Below, in pieces: positions 43,701-54,269 of a stretch of 64,000 nucleotides of DNA. Made by a program: the position numbers and the translations under genes. The number at the start of each line of letters is the position of its first letter. Position 1 is the first letter of the stretch. The DNA is taken from contig NZ_KB891589.1 in NCBI RefSeq assembly GCF_000373485.1, positions 64,412 through 128,411 on the forward strand. Reading direction: 5' to 3'. Source of the DNA: Dasania marina DSM 21967. GTDB taxonomy: Bacteria > Pseudomonadota > Gammaproteobacteria > Pseudomonadales > Dasaniaceae. The notes under the pieces were generated by a model. The model was not told where the DNA came from, ran no database searches, and worked only from the letters and a program-made list of their open reading frames with translations.

Positions 43701-44498
43701 TTAATCGTTAAATGCTAAGGTGCCTACATCAACGGCGCTGCCTCCGCCATCGGCAATCAAGGTAGTACCGGTGACAAAGGATGCATCATCCGAGGCTAAA
43801 AACTCAGCGCAGGCGGCTATTTCATCGGGTTCGGCCATGCGTTTTAGTGGTAGGTGACGTGTGGTTTCGGCGGTCGCTGCATCGGCTGTTATATTTTTAA
43901 TACGGGCAAGCTCAGCCATTTCCTCTGTGCTCATAGGGGTTTTAACCCAACCAGGGCATAGGGTGTTGGCGCGTATATTATGGGCTCCACAATCAAGCGC
44001 GAGTGAGCGAGTAAGGCCTATTACTGCTGTTTTGCTGGTGACATAACTACACATGCCTTGGCCGCTAGTGATGCCGGCCACCGACGCTATATTAACGATA
44101 GCACTGGCAGGTCGTTTTGCCATGGCAGGAATGGCCGCGCGAGCCATGTGCATCACGCCACTAACATTAATGTCGAAGCTTTGCTGCCACTGCGTTATAT
44201 CCTGCTCGGTAACGCTACCACTGTAGAGCACGCCAGCATTTGATACCAAAATATCTAGGCCGCCATAGAGCGCTACGGTTTTATCAACAGCGGCTTGGCA
44301 GTCGGCCATCACTGCCACATCGCAGCGTATCGCTTCGCACCCTGTTTGCTGGGCAATTACCTGCAGCGGCTCTAAACGGCGACCGGTAATAACGACTTTG
44401 GCACCCGCCTGAATAAAACGATGGGCTATAGCTGCTCCTATACCGGTACCACCGCCGGTGACGATGGCTACTTTGCCTGCTAATCGCGCTATATGCAT
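43701..44498 (-). CDS. Short-chain dehydrogenase/reductase
   Basis: A 265 aa SDR of the classical type: VAIVTGGGTGIGAAIAHRF (NAD(P)-binding Gly motif, residue 10), LVSNAGVLYSG, the catalytic Ser in NIASVAGITSG and the YVTSK catalytic pair, then LCPGWVKTPMS and the C-terminal FVTGTTLIADGG. The substrate is unknown. It stands at the end of the amine island on the same strand as the LuxR, PLP and kinase genes, separated by 340 bases. Confidence 0.88.
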   Translation of the reverse strand: MHIARLAGKVAIVTGGGTGIGAAIAHRFIQAGAKVVITGRRLEPLQVIAQQTGCEAIRCDVAVMADCQAAVDKTVALYGGLDILVSNAGVLYSGSVTEQDITQWQQSFDINVSGVMHMARAAIPAMAKRPASAIVNIASVAGITSGQGMCSYVTSKTAVIGLTRSLALDCGAHNIRANTLCPGWVKTPMSTEEMAELARIKNITADAATAETTRHLPLKRMAEPDEIAACAEFLASDDASFVTGTTLIADGGGSAVDVGTLAFND

Positions 44499-44684
44499 GC
44501 TTATCTACCTTTTTATGGCGAAATAAGTTTAGTATAGGTAATTGCATACGCTTTGCTATCAACCGTAAGGTTTACTACATGCTAATTCCTTTGGCTAGCT
44601 CGCTCTTTATTTTTGCTATGATTAGCACATAACCTTCTAAGCAGCGCTTGCTGTTAGCCATTCATTATTACTAAGAGTCTCCTT

Positions 44685-45248
44685 TTGTCCGTTTTTGAAT
44701 TAACATTAATTGCCCTGACTTTCTTGATCGGCGCTTCGATTATTTGGAGTACTATTAGGGTTGGCATATCGCCTATGCCTAGTTCTAGAAAAGCACGTGA
44801 GGCGATGATGCAGTTGCTTGCAACGGTAGGGACAGAAGTGGAAAAAACGCCTATAGTTGATCTAGGTAGTGGTTGGGGGAGTTTGATTATCCGCTTGGCG
44901 ATTAAATACCCCGGTCGCCAGGTTGTTGGCTATGAGTTATCCATCATGCCATGGTTGGTGACGGTGTTAACCAGTAAGTTATTGGGCTTAAAAAATATTA
45001 CCGTGTATAGGCAAGACTTTTTAAAGGTAGACTTATCAGCTGACGCAATCATCGTTTGCTATTTGTTTCCTGCGGCTATGGCGGCACTTGATGTTAAGCT
45101 GGCAGGGCAGAAAACGGCGATCCAGTATCTCATCAGCAATAACTTTGCATTGCCGTCCTTGCAGGCCGAAAAAACGATACGCTTGGACGATTTTTATCGA
45201 TCACCTGTTTATCGCTACCACTTAGTTGATGAGGGTAATGGTGGGTGA
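44685..45248 (+). CDS. Membrane-anchored SAM-dependent methyltransferase-like protein
   Basis: A 187 aa protein starting with a hydrophobic helix (LTLIALTFLIGASIIWSTI, residues about 6-25), then a class I methyltransferase core with motif I IVDLGSGWGSLIIRLA near residue 62 and a following acidic strand end (VVGYELSIMP). The start is TTG at 44685 with AAGAG 7 bases upstream. The substrate is unknown; the family also occurs as small class I SAM-binding proteins beside unrelated genes. Confidence 0.65.
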   Translation: MSVFELTLIALTFLIGASIIWSTIRVGISPMPSSRKAREAMMQLLATVGTEVEKTPIVDLGSGWGSLIIRLAIKYPGRQVVGYELSIMPWLVTVLTSKLLGLKNITVYRQDFLKVDLSADAIIVCYLFPAAMAALDVKLAGQKTAIQYLISNNFALPSLQAEKTIRLDDFYRSPVYRYHLVDEGNGG

Positions 45249-45396
45249 GGCTCACCCTGAGTCAGTCATTAAAGTAAACGTTAACAGAGGCTGTGGCAAT
45301 ATTGTCAACATAGCAAAAATTACCCATGATGCTTTATGAAAAAGATAAAGTGTTACTTTGCAGGTCTTTCACGTTACGTTAAAAAAACGGATTCAT

Positions 45397-46110
45397 ATGA
45401 ACAAAAAAATTAGTGTAATTATTGTTTTACTTATTGCTGTAATAGCTTTGGTGATAGTTTTTATACTCACGCCACCTGCTATAGACTTCACCGCTTATGA
45501 AGCTGGTCAAGCTAGAAAAGATGCCTTTGTTGGCCACTTTCAGCCGATTATCGCTGAGGAAAATACACGGCTACGAGCGTTACGAAAAGAACTATTGGCG
45601 TTGGATGAAACTAGCCGCAACAAATCGTGGGTGCAAGATCTAGCTATAAAATATCGTGTCGAGGACTATGATGGCACTAAGGCAGCGCATTGGGACGAGT
45701 TGCTTATAAAGGTAGGTGCTATACCTGTGTCATTGTCACTAGCACAGGCGGCTAATGAAAGTTCTTGGGGTACCTCCCGTTTTGCACGTGTTGCTAATAA
45801 TTTCTTTGGCCACTGGTGTTTTGAGAAGGGCTGTGGTGTTGTGCCTAACAGCCGTAATGCCGGCGCTAGCCATGAAGTGGCAGACTTTGATTCGTCGGTA
45901 GATTCGGTTAAATCTTATATGTTGAATCTCAACCGTCACTACGCATACACACAGCTTAGAGCTATTCGAAATGAGCTGCGTAGTAATCAACAATCCTTGT
46001 CTGGGGCAGCTATGGCTGGCGGCTTAGTGGGATACTCCGAGCGGGGAGAGGCATATATAGAAGAACTTAGAGAGATGATTCGTTTTAATCAGTGGGCGCA
46101 GTTCGATTAG
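45397..46110 (+). CDS. Bax-like glucosaminidase-domain protein
   Basis: A 237 aa membrane-anchored hydrolase: N-terminal helix (IVLLIAVIALVIVFIL) and a periplasmic glucosaminidase-type domain. SLAQAANESSWGTSRFARVA holds the probable catalytic Glu; NNFFGHWCFEKGCGVVP and HYAYTQLRAIRNEL match the Bax family (E. coli Bax, about 274 aa). It probably trims N-acetylglucosamine linkages in peptidoglycan. The ATG at 45397 is preferred over an upstream start because it begins directly with the signal anchor. Confidence 0.85.
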   Translation: MNKKISVIIVLLIAVIALVIVFILTPPAIDFTAYEAGQARKDAFVGHFQPIIAEENTRLRALRKELLALDETSRNKSWVQDLAIKYRVEDYDGTKAAHWDELLIKVGAIPVSLSLAQAANESSWGTSRFARVANNFFGHWCFEKGCGVVPNSRNAGASHEVADFDSSVDSVKSYMLNLNRHYAYTQLRAIRNELRSNQQSLSGAAMAGGLVGYSERGEAYIEELREMIRFNQWAQFD

Positions 46111-46153
46111 ATATAAGCTGTTTGTGTTTAAAGATGAAGGCTAGAAATAAACG

Positions 46154-46190
46154 AAGGGAATATATGGGGCCAAACCCTATATATTCCCTT
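46154..46190. terminator. Bidirectional terminator between the Bax-like and YegD-like genes
   Basis: AAGGGAATATATGGGG (46154-46169) pairs with CCCTATATATTCCCTT (46175-46190) over 16 bp with one G-T wobble, around a CCAAA loop. It sits in the convergent gap and T-rich sequence follows on the minus strand. Confidence 0.75.
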
Positions 46191-46195
46191 AGCGA

Positions 46196-47572
46196 TCAAA
46201 GCTTACATTCATAGGCATAATAACTAGCTATGGCTAAGCCGCTGGCAACACTAGTAAAGGTGTTGTGTTGCACCACTTTATTAGGGAATTCACTTTCTAA
46301 TAACGCTAGCACCGCGGCAATGCGAGATGAGCCGCCAGTGCGAACAACATAATCTAAGGTGTTAGCGTCGGCCTGAGTATTTTTAAACAGATTATCAATA
46401 CACAGCTGTAGAGCATCCATGACTTCGGCAATAATGTCATTAAATTGTTGGCGATTAAGCGGTATTTCCAACTGCAGCTCTGGAATAGATAACACGGTGT
46501 TTTCTGCGTCTGATAGAGCAATTTTGGCGGCTTTGATTTGTTGAAAAATACTGTAGCTATAGTTGTGTCGTATCACATCTTGTAAACGTAGCAGTTTTTC
46601 TTGCTCGGTATCATTCTGGGCGAGGTATTCAGCAATGGTTGCCGTGTACTGGTTTTGATTTAAGGTATGGGTGATAGTCCAGTTTAATAACGCTTTCTCA
46701 TATTGGTCGAAGGGAAACGGGGTGGTGACTAGCATGCCATCCACCATTCGTGACCACTGCACACCTTTACCTAATTCGGGGAAGATCAATTTTTTATAAA
46801 TGAGTTGATCGATATAGTCACCGCCTAAAGCAACACCCTCGGTACCCAGCACTTGAAATTGGTTGTCTTGATAGTTCACTAGGCATAAATCGAGGGTGCC
46901 GCCACCAAAGTCCACGGTTAAAACGGTACTGCCATCCTTAATATTATTCTCTTGCACGAAACTTAAGCACGCGGCTACAGGTTCGGGATAAAAAGTCACT
47001 TGGCCCAGTTGCGCGTAAGTGCTGCTCTCTTGAATTCTATCGGTGGCGAGTGCATTTTTACCGGCGTCGCTACCTTCAAATTCTACCGGCCGGCCCATGT
47101 AAATGCCCTTGGCAACCGGGCCAACAGCGGTGCTTATGGCATTACGAAACGACAATAAAATGGGGGTAATTAATGCCACTAGACGATAAGGGCGATCAAA
47201 TACCATTAGTCGGCGGATATTCTCTTTACCCAATAGCCGTTTGATGCCTAAAAATAAACGGCCAGGTAAATCGTGATCTTCAACCGCGCCGTAAACTTTT
47301 TGATTGCCTACCCCTTCGCTTTCTGAACCCTCAAATTCGGATTCTACCTCGGCAATAAGCTTAGCGGTCATCTCAATGCGGCGATCTGAATTTTCTTCAA
47401 CATAGGACTTTATCGCCACGGAGCCGGTGAGTGCTTGAAAATCGCGGTCGAGATGAATGGCTGTAGGCACTGTCTGTGCACCGAGTTCAACTTCTATCAT
47501 CCGTACATTGACGCCATCAAACACCGCCACGGCGGAATTAGAGGTACCAAAATCGATGCCTATACCTTTCAT
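46196..47572 (-). CDS. yegD: Hsp70-family chaperone-like protein, YegD type
   Basis: A 458 aa actin-fold ATPase related to E. coli YegD: phosphate-1 loop GIGIDFGTSNSAVAVF, phosphate-2 loop LTVDFGGGTLDLCLV near residue 225, and adenosine-site motif YVVRTGGSSRIAAVLALLE near the C-terminus. It lacks the usual substrate-binding domain and lid of DnaK, as is normal for YegD. The physiological role is not established. A convergent hairpin terminator lies just downstream. Confidence 0.88.
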   Translation of the reverse strand: MKGIGIDFGTSNSAVAVFDGVNVRMIEVELGAQTVPTAIHLDRDFQALTGSVAIKSYVEENSDRRIEMTAKLIAEVESEFEGSESEGVGNQKVYGAVEDHDLPGRLFLGIKRLLGKENIRRLMVFDRPYRLVALITPILLSFRNAISTAVGPVAKGIYMGRPVEFEGSDAGKNALATDRIQESSTYAQLGQVTFYPEPVAACLSFVQENNIKDGSTVLTVDFGGGTLDLCLVNYQDNQFQVLGTEGVALGGDYIDQLIYKKLIFPELGKGVQWSRMVDGMLVTTPFPFDQYEKALLNWTITHTLNQNQYTATIAEYLAQNDTEQEKLLRLQDVIRHNYSYSIFQQIKAAKIALSDAENTVLSIPELQLEIPLNRQQFNDIIAEVMDALQLCIDNLFKNTQADANTLDYVVRTGGSSRIAAVLALLESEFPNKVVQHNTFTSVASGLAIASYYAYECKL

Positions 47573-48172
47573 AGTTACTCACTGTAATCAATTGTAATGC
47601 GTGCGGCTAAAGCTAGTTAGACATCGATTTGATATTAATGATGTCCACGCCGTGCGAGGAGTCTGTTGTCTATATTTTAAAAAGCCCGCGATTAGGCCAC
47701 AACGGCTTATCGTTGTCTATCGTTGTAGAGGTTAAAAGGTGATTATATTTTGATCGGGTGTTTGCTGGGTAATAGGTGCTCCCTAGGTATTCCCCCAGTT
47801 CCCTTTCTGCCCAGGGTTTATGGCAAGTCAAAGTGGCTCAATTACTGCGATGCAATATGGAGGCAACACGGGGAAAGAGGCATCGAATAACACAGAGTTA
47901 AGCTGAGGGATCAGCTATTCCGTCTTCAGGGGCGGAAAAAGCGTCTTATGCGTTGGTCGCCTGAAGAAGTGGCCGGATGGTGAGCTAGCGAATAAACCAT
48001 AGCTTTGGTGCTACATTGAGGCATTGTAAATAAGCTAGCCCCCATCAATTTATACGCTTTTTCATTATTAGTGAGAGTAGCTAGAATTCGCCTTGGCAAT
48101 GTTTAGGGGGCTATTTTATCTTTATTGTGGGCTTAACTAGCTATAGCTGTTTTTGAGGAGCATGGCATAAGG
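47573..48172. other. 600-base gap with a possible IS30-type transposase remnant
   Basis: No intact gene. Between about 47821 and 47985 the broken frames give NTGKEA, then RKKRLMRWSPEEVAGW, which recall the conserved RRNxGKRGY and WSPEQIAG stretches of IS30-family transposases. Frameshifts would be needed to join them, and there are no terminal repeats, so the call is weak. The remainder shows nothing recognisable. Confidence 0.3.
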
Positions 48173-48937
48173 CTAATAGTTAGTTATGCCGTATTGCTGG
48201 TGTGTTTGTTTTATCGTTCCATCCTGTAACGCCTGCAATAAACCTTTGTTAACTAATTTCTCCAATCTTTTCCCTTTGGTGGTTGGTGACAGGCCAAAGA
48301 AAAGTTTGCTCCTAATGCAGCCGCTAAAATAATGGTTTTCAGTAAGATTGTTTTTCTTCGATAAATAGCCAGTAACATCCATATTGTCATGAATTACGTC
48401 AACTTCTTTGTTGTGTAAGGCTTTAACTAGCGATTCGGTGTTGGAATATTTTTTTAATAAATGTCTATTCTCGCTGTATTGGAAAGATTTTTTTCGCAAA
48501 GGGCTGAAACCGTCAGTATATTCAGAGACTATTCCCAGCGTTACATCATCTAACGATGCGTTTGAAAGGTATTGCCATTGCTCATGTAAAGTAATGAAGC
48601 ATGAGTGCATATAAGAGAAGTGAACTTCTGGGATAAGCAAATAATTACTGTCTACACCGCTTGCCGCGATTAAAACGTCGGCCTTACTGCTGGCGACTTG
48701 TTGTATGGCGTCATGCCAATTGGTGGTTTTATATATAACCGTAAAGCCAGCAGCTTCAAAAATGTCTTTTGCTATATCAACACCTATGCCATGTCGCTCG
48801 TTGGTTGCCAAGCATGAGAACGGACACCATGCATCAGCTACTAGGGTGATTGTTTCTGCCTTAGCGTTTGTGTTTAATAAAATAAACAACATGAAAAAAA
48901 CATATTTCGCTATTCTATTTTTAGGGTTTATAGGCAT
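48173..48937 (-). CDS. Periplasmic solute-binding protein (SBP_bac_3 type)
   Basis: A 254 aa exported protein. The signal peptide (YVFFMLFILLNTNAKA) is followed by ETITLVADAWCPFSCLAT, GIGVDIAKDIFEAAGFTVIY and the two-lobe pattern DVTLGIVSEY...LVKALHNKEVDVIHDN of amino-acid-type (family 3) binding proteins. No ABC permease or ATPase is nearby, so it is an orphan; similar orphans in gammaproteobacteria often serve signalling or unknown roles. Confidence 0.8.
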   Translation of the reverse strand: MPINPKNRIAKYVFFMLFILLNTNAKAETITLVADAWCPFSCLATNERHGIGVDIAKDIFEAAGFTVIYKTTNWHDAIQQVASSKADVLIAASGVDSNYLLIPEVHFSYMHSCFITLHEQWQYLSNASLDDVTLGIVSEYTDGFSPLRKKSFQYSENRHLLKKYSNTESLVKALHNKEVDVIHDNMDVTGYLSKKNNLTENHYFSGCIRSKLFFGLSPTTKGKRLEKLVNKGLLQALQDGTIKQTHQQYGITNY

Positions 48938-49044
48938 ATTAGGGTGTTTGATTATTAAGGATGCTTACGTTTATAGAGTGTAGCTGTAATATTTTAATAT
49001 GTCTTATTTTTAGATAAACCAAAGCCCTATGATTTAGTGGTGGT

Positions 49045-49650
49045 TCATGTAGGCTTTTTTTGTGTTTTCTGGTAGCTCGCTTGTTGTAAGGCAATCATCT
49101 TTTCAAAGGGCATAAGCATTTGCTTAAACTCAGCATGGTGCTCGAGTTGCTGCATGGCTTGGGCGATGCTTTCTATGGTCGACAGGCCATTGCTTATAGA
49201 TGTTTTCCTGATTTGATACTGTGAGGCTAAGCCGCCGCTGAGGTTGACTCTAGGTAGGTTTTGTAATGCCGGGTGTAGGTGCAACATTTTTTTGGATTTA
49301 CGCCAGCTAGCATCGATGACTATCAGTTGTTGTATGGCTGGAGTGATGGCATCTTCGTTAACGCTATCACCAATTTCTGGGGTGGCAGGTAGCCAGCTCA
49401 ACGAGGGGTAAAGCAGGGCAGATGGGATGCCAAGCATGTTTTTTAAGTCAGTATTGGATAATGTTTCGGCAATAATAAGCTCGCTATTGCTTAGGCATAG
49501 CTTGGCCATGCGGCCGGTGTTAAAGGGATGGGTAGCCTCTAGCGGGTGCTGTATGATCAGCACTTTAATGTTATTGCTAAGCTTAACCAGTGCGCTGCAG
49601 TAGCAGGTGGCTAGTGGGCGCTGGCAGTTTGGGCAGGTGGCTCTAGGCAT
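49045..49650 (-). CDS. tapT: tRNA-uridine aminocarboxypropyltransferase (DTW domain)
   Basis: A 201 aa DTW-domain protein. CPNCQRPLATCYCSAL is the N-terminal Cys cluster, IIQHPLEATHPFNTGRMA a conserved SAM-site segment, and IDASWRKSKKML the DxxW motif (here DASW). TapT (YfiP) adds the 3-amino-3-carboxypropyl group from SAM to U47 of tRNA. The gene is divergent from the GNAT gene with only about 30 bases between, so their promoters overlap. Confidence 0.85.
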   Translation of the reverse strand: MPRATCPNCQRPLATCYCSALVKLSNNIKVLIIQHPLEATHPFNTGRMAKLCLSNSELIIAETLSNTDLKNMLGIPSALLYPSLSWLPATPEIGDSVNEDAITPAIQQLIVIDASWRKSKKMLHLHPALQNLPRVNLSGGLASQYQIRKTSISNGLSTIESIAQAMQQLEHHAEFKQMLMPFEKMIALQQASYQKTQKKPT

Positions 49651-49681
49651 AAATGACGTTTTTTAGAGTTTATTGAGTGGT

Positions 49682-50137
49682 ATGAAAGCGATTAAGCCCT
49701 TAACTGTGGCTACTTTAACAGCAGTGCAAACGCCATTGGCGAATAAATTCTACCGCAAGTATGGTTTTCGTGGCAAAGCTAAACGTCATGAGCCCTGTGT
49801 GGTGGTGAGAGATGAGCACAACGCGATTATTGCCTGCGCTTACCTCAGAAATTATAAAACCATTAATCTATTGGCCGGTGTAGCGGTGGCACCCGCGTAT
49901 CAAGGCCAGGGTGTTGCACGGTTATTGTTAAACCAGCTGGTGGGTTATTTTGATCAACGCACTTATACCTTCCCTTATCAGCACTTGCAGTCATTGTATG
50001 CTTCGTTAGGGTTTGCTCTGGTGGCGCCAGATCAGCAAGCTGAAACTGTGAGTGACATATATTATCGCTACCGAGAGCAGGGTAGGCCTATAGTGATGAT
50101 GCTGTATCAGCCGCGCCCTAGTAGGACGTTAGGTTGA
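49682..50137 (+). CDS. GNAT-family N-acetyltransferase
   Basis: A 151 aa GNAT protein: VQTPLANKFYRKYGFRGKAK near the start, INLLAGVAVAPAYQGQGVAR with the acetyl-CoA pyrophosphate loop (Q/RxxGxG/A, here QGQGVA) near residue 80, then LLLNQLVGYF. The target is unknown. The ATG at 49682 is preferred to the TTG at 49673. A degraded second copy of its middle part lies at 58578-58665 next to the Lon-like gene. Confidence 0.8.
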   Translation: MKAIKPLTVATLTAVQTPLANKFYRKYGFRGKAKRHEPCVVVRDEHNAIIACAYLRNYKTINLLAGVAVAPAYQGQGVARLLLNQLVGYFDQRTYTFPYQHLQSLYASLGFALVAPDQQAETVSDIYYRYREQGRPIVMMLYQPRPSRTLG

Positions 50138-50180
50138 GTCTGTAGCGCTTATGCTTGGGCGTTGTGGGGGAGGCTGTATT

Positions 50181-50255
50181 GGTTTTTTTGGTGGACGTTA
50201 TTGAATGTGTGATACGAGCAAAGTATTCAAGCTGCTTAATAGCGCAGTCGTTGAA
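50181..50255 (-). pseudogene. Decayed 3' end of a Lon-like protease gene
   Basis: One minus-strand frame reads FNDCAIKQLEYFARIT then HSITSTKK. The intact Lon-like protein ends FNDRVVKQLEYFARIT then RSISPSKT. The stub lies 43 bases after the GNAT stop, in the same relative orientation to GNAT as the intact Lon gene has to the GNAT remnant at 58578. The remaining gap up to fghA holds the fghA terminator. Confidence 0.8.
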
Positions 50256-50303
50256 CATAGCAAGTTCACTTGTTAATTGAGGATGTTAAAGGCGCGAAGG
50301 TCT

Positions 50304-50335
50304 AAAAAAACAAGGCCTGTTTTTTAAACCAGGCC
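50304..50335 (-). terminator. Terminator of the frmA-fghA operon
   Basis: On the minus strand GGCCTG (complement of 50330-50335) pairs with CAGGCC (complement of 50314-50319) and is followed by a run of seven T (50304-50310 read in reverse). It lies 24 bases after the fghA stop. Confidence 0.75.
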
Positions 50336-50358
50336 CAAATAGACAAACAATAATTGCG

Positions 50359-51198
50359 TTATTTGTTTAGATAAGTTGCATGAAAACGCAGGTGGTCTTC
50401 AATAAAGCTCGCAATAAAATAGTAGCTGTGATCGTAGCCTTCCTGCATGCGTATTTCTAGCGGGTAACTACTGGCTAGTGCTGCGGCTTGTAAGGTTTCT
50501 GGCCTTAACTGTTCCTGTAAAAAATCATCTGCTTCACCTTGGTCAACAAGGGCGGGGATAAACGCGGTTGCCTGGCGCATTAATACGCTGGCATCATGTT
50601 TTTGCCAAGTGGCTTGGTCTTTACCTAAGTAAGCGGTAAAGGCTTTTTGCCCCCAAGGGCAGTTGATGGGATTGTTGATAGGGCTAAATGCGGACATAGA
50701 GCAATAGCGCTCAGGGTTTAGCATGGCAATAGTCAATGCGCCATGGCCGCCCATAGAGTGGCCAGAAATAGCACGTTTGTTGGTGACCGGAAAGTTAGCT
50801 TCGATTAATTCCGGCAATTCCTTAAGCACGTAATCGTACATCTGATAATGGCTACTCCACGGCGCCTGTGTGGCGTTAACGTAGAAGCCCGCGCCTTGGC
50901 CTAGGTCGTAAGCCTCGTCGTTGGCGACATCGTCACCACGGGGGCTGGTGTCGGGGGCGACGATAGCTATGCCTAGTTCTGCGGCTATACGCTGGGCACC
51001 CGCTTTTTGCATCATGTTTTCATCGCTGCAGGTCAGGCCAGATAGCCAGTATAGTACCGGTACTTTGTCACCGTTAGCTGCTTGCGGTGGTAGGTAAATA
51101 GCAAAGCGCATGCTGCAGTTTAAAACCGTAGATAAGTGGCTGTATTGTTTATGCCAGCCACCAAATGCTTTATTTACCGTTAAATTTTCTATGCTCAT
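50359..51198 (-). CDS. fghA: S-formylglutathione hydrolase
   Basis: FghA hydrolyses S-formylglutathione to formate and glutathione, the second step of glutathione-linked formaldehyde removal. The 279 aa esterase D-type sequence has FGGWHKQYSHLSTVLNCSMR, VPVLYWLSGLTCSDENM (oxyanion region), the nucleophile SGHSMGGHGALTIAM and the catalytic Asp and His in LVDQGEADDFL and GYDHSYYFIASFI. It is 46 bases downstream of frmA on the same strand. Confidence 0.93.
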   Translation of the reverse strand: MSIENLTVNKAFGGWHKQYSHLSTVLNCSMRFAIYLPPQAANGDKVPVLYWLSGLTCSDENMMQKAGAQRIAAELGIAIVAPDTSPRGDDVANDEAYDLGQGAGFYVNATQAPWSSHYQMYDYVLKELPELIEANFPVTNKRAISGHSMGGHGALTIAMLNPERYCSMSAFSPINNPINCPWGQKAFTAYLGKDQATWQKHDASVLMRQATAFIPALVDQGEADDFLQEQLRPETLQAAALASSYPLEIRMQEGYDHSYYFIASFIEDHLRFHATYLNK

Positions 51199-51244
51199 AT
51201 TAAGGCCTTAATGGCTGCCTCATGAAGAGGCAGCTGATTAACGA

Positions 51245-52517
<1,273 letters not shown>

Positions 52518-52726
52518 TCTGATCTGACTCTTTTCGCTTCGCCGTACTATGAGCTAGTGTCCGTGTAGCCTAGGGAGTAGGCGCATAGTGTGCTGCAGCG
52601 AGAGTAAGCCGCATGCCGGTTGGTCGCTAGGGCTGGCAGGGCGGGGCTGGCTCCAGTAAAACATTCATTGCCAGTAGGTAATAATTGGTTTATATATCAA
52701 TCCACTTGTACTAATGAGCAATAGTT

Positions 52727-53593
52727 ATGATATGGGAAGGCGTTAGTGAGTTTGTGTCTGTGGCAGAAAGTGAGAGCTTCACTCAGGCATCCCAAAAGTT
52801 AGGGGTTTCTACGGCCCAGGTAAGCCGGCAGGTTAGCGCTTTAGAGCAGCGGCTCAATATCAAATTGTTTTACCGCACTACCCGCAAGGTGTCGCTAACT
52901 GAAGAAGGGCGGGTGTTTTATCAGCACTGCCGCAGCGTGTTAGACGGTTTGGATACCGCAGTGCGGGCGGTGACTAATTTACAATCTAAGCCTCAGGGTA
53001 AAATTAAACTCACTGCCCCTGTGAGCTATGGCGAGCAGCAAATACTGCCCTTGCTTAATGACTTTATGGTGGAATATACAGAAGTTGATATTTCTACCAA
53101 TCTCAGTAATCAGCGTGTGGATTTAGTTGAAGAGGGCTATGACTTAGCCATACGCATAGGGAACTTAAGCGACTCGACTATGATGGCTAAAAAACTAGGC
53201 AAGCGCACAAACTACCTCTGCGCCTCACCTGCGTATTTGGCAAGTTATGGCATGCCTAACTCACTCTCTGAACTCAGCCAGCACAGCTGCCTGCTAGGGA
53301 CTTCAGATTATTGGCGCTTTAGAGAGGCCGGCAAAGAAAAAACAATGCGATTTGTGCCGCGCTTTCGTTATAACGGTGGTATTGGTTTGGTTGATGCTGC
53401 GCTAAAAGGCTTGGGTATCGTGCAATTACCTGATTATTTAGTGCAGGATCATTTAAGCAGTGGTGGCTTAATCTCCCTATTAGACAATTATAGAGAGCCC
53501 GATGAATGGATATGGGCGGTTTACCCTCACAATCGCCAGTTGTCATTAAAAATACGCTTGCTGGTAGATTACTTAGCCAAGCACATCGCGTAG
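52727..53593 (+). CDS. LysR-family regulator of the formaldehyde operon
   Basis: A 288 aa LysR protein with the HTH at residues about 15-60 (ESESFTQASQKLGVSTAQVS, ALEQRLNIKLFYRTTRKVSL) and an effector domain (GKIKLTAPVSYGEQQILPLL). The gene is divergent from frmA, so glutathione-dependent formaldehyde removal is its likely target, which fits regulators found beside frmA in other gammaproteobacteria. A fragment matching residues about 142-198 recurs at 54924. Confidence 0.88.
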   Translation: MIWEGVSEFVSVAESESFTQASQKLGVSTAQVSRQVSALEQRLNIKLFYRTTRKVSLTEEGRVFYQHCRSVLDGLDTAVRAVTNLQSKPQGKIKLTAPVSYGEQQILPLLNDFMVEYTEVDISTNLSNQRVDLVEEGYDLAIRIGNLSDSTMMAKKLGKRTNYLCASPAYLASYGMPNSLSELSQHSCLLGTSDYWRFREAGKEKTMRFVPRFRYNGGIGLVDAALKGLGIVQLPDYLVQDHLSSGGLISLLDNYREPDEWIWAVYPHNRQLSLKIRLLVDYLAKHIA

Positions 53594-53831
53594 GTTTTTT
53601 ATTATTGTTAAGGTCAAAAAAACATGAAGGCTAGGCGTTTCGTAAGTATTCAATGACGTATAGGTAGTTAACATAATAAACGAAAATAAATCCGCTGATG
53701 TTTCTACTGCTGAAGAGGAAGTATTTGGAATATCTGAGGCTGTGTTACAGCAAGGGCGTGGCAAACAGAAGAGTTAGAATGCAGCATAGCCCGTATTAAA
53801 CGAAACTATGCTGCAATGTAAAGATTAAACT

Positions 53832-54269
53832 TTACGCGGGTGTTGGCCAAACAAACTCAGGGCGCAAGCCTTCAAAAACGGGGCGGCCGTCGCTTGGTTT
53901 GGTAACGCCTGACGCAGGGTCAAAAAATGCGTGGTATGTGGCGGGTAAGTCGTCAGTGCTATAACCCATTAGATTGGGAACAATAACACGAATACGACTT
54001 TCTTTATCGTCTAGCATGATAGGTGTGCCACATTCAGCGCAAGTGCATAACTCTAATGGCCCGTTAGGGTTGCTAGCGTTAAACGGCTGGCGGTTAAGCT
54101 TGCTGACATCATCTACCACTAAATCATTGTGGTTAAAAAATACAACATGGGTTGTGTCTTGCCCGGTAACACCTTTACATACAGAGCAGTGACAAGTGTG
54201 ATTGTCTATAGGGTCGTTACTTGAGTGAGTGTGTATATGATCACAGCCACCTGAATATTTATGAGACAT
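53832..54269 (-). CDS. GFA-family (glutathione-dependent formaldehyde-activating-like) zinc protein
   Basis: A 145 aa CENP-V/GFA protein: SGGCDHIHTHSS with the first Cys, NHTCHCSVCKGVTGQ with a Cys trio, and ELCTCAECGTPIML with the third metal pair. GFA was proposed to speed the joining of glutathione and formaldehyde, although many family members have other roles. Its place downstream of the frmA-fghA-lysR block supports the formaldehyde link. It stands between the real lysR and the degraded second frmA-lysR copy. Confidence 0.82.
   Translation of the reverse strand: MSHKYSGGCDHIHTHSSNDPIDNHTCHCSVCKGVTGQDTTHVVFFNHNDLVVDDVSKLNRQPFNASNPNGPLELCTCAECGTPIMLDDKESRIRVIVPNLMGYSTDDLPATYHAFFDPASGVTKPSDGRPVFEGLRPEFVWPTPA

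Noticed and set aside
53664-53777. Short plus-strand open stretch (reads STAEEEVFGISEAVLQQG) between lysR and the GFA gene
   Set aside because: There is no start codon or ribosome binding site, and no recognisable family; it could be a remnant but cannot be supported.
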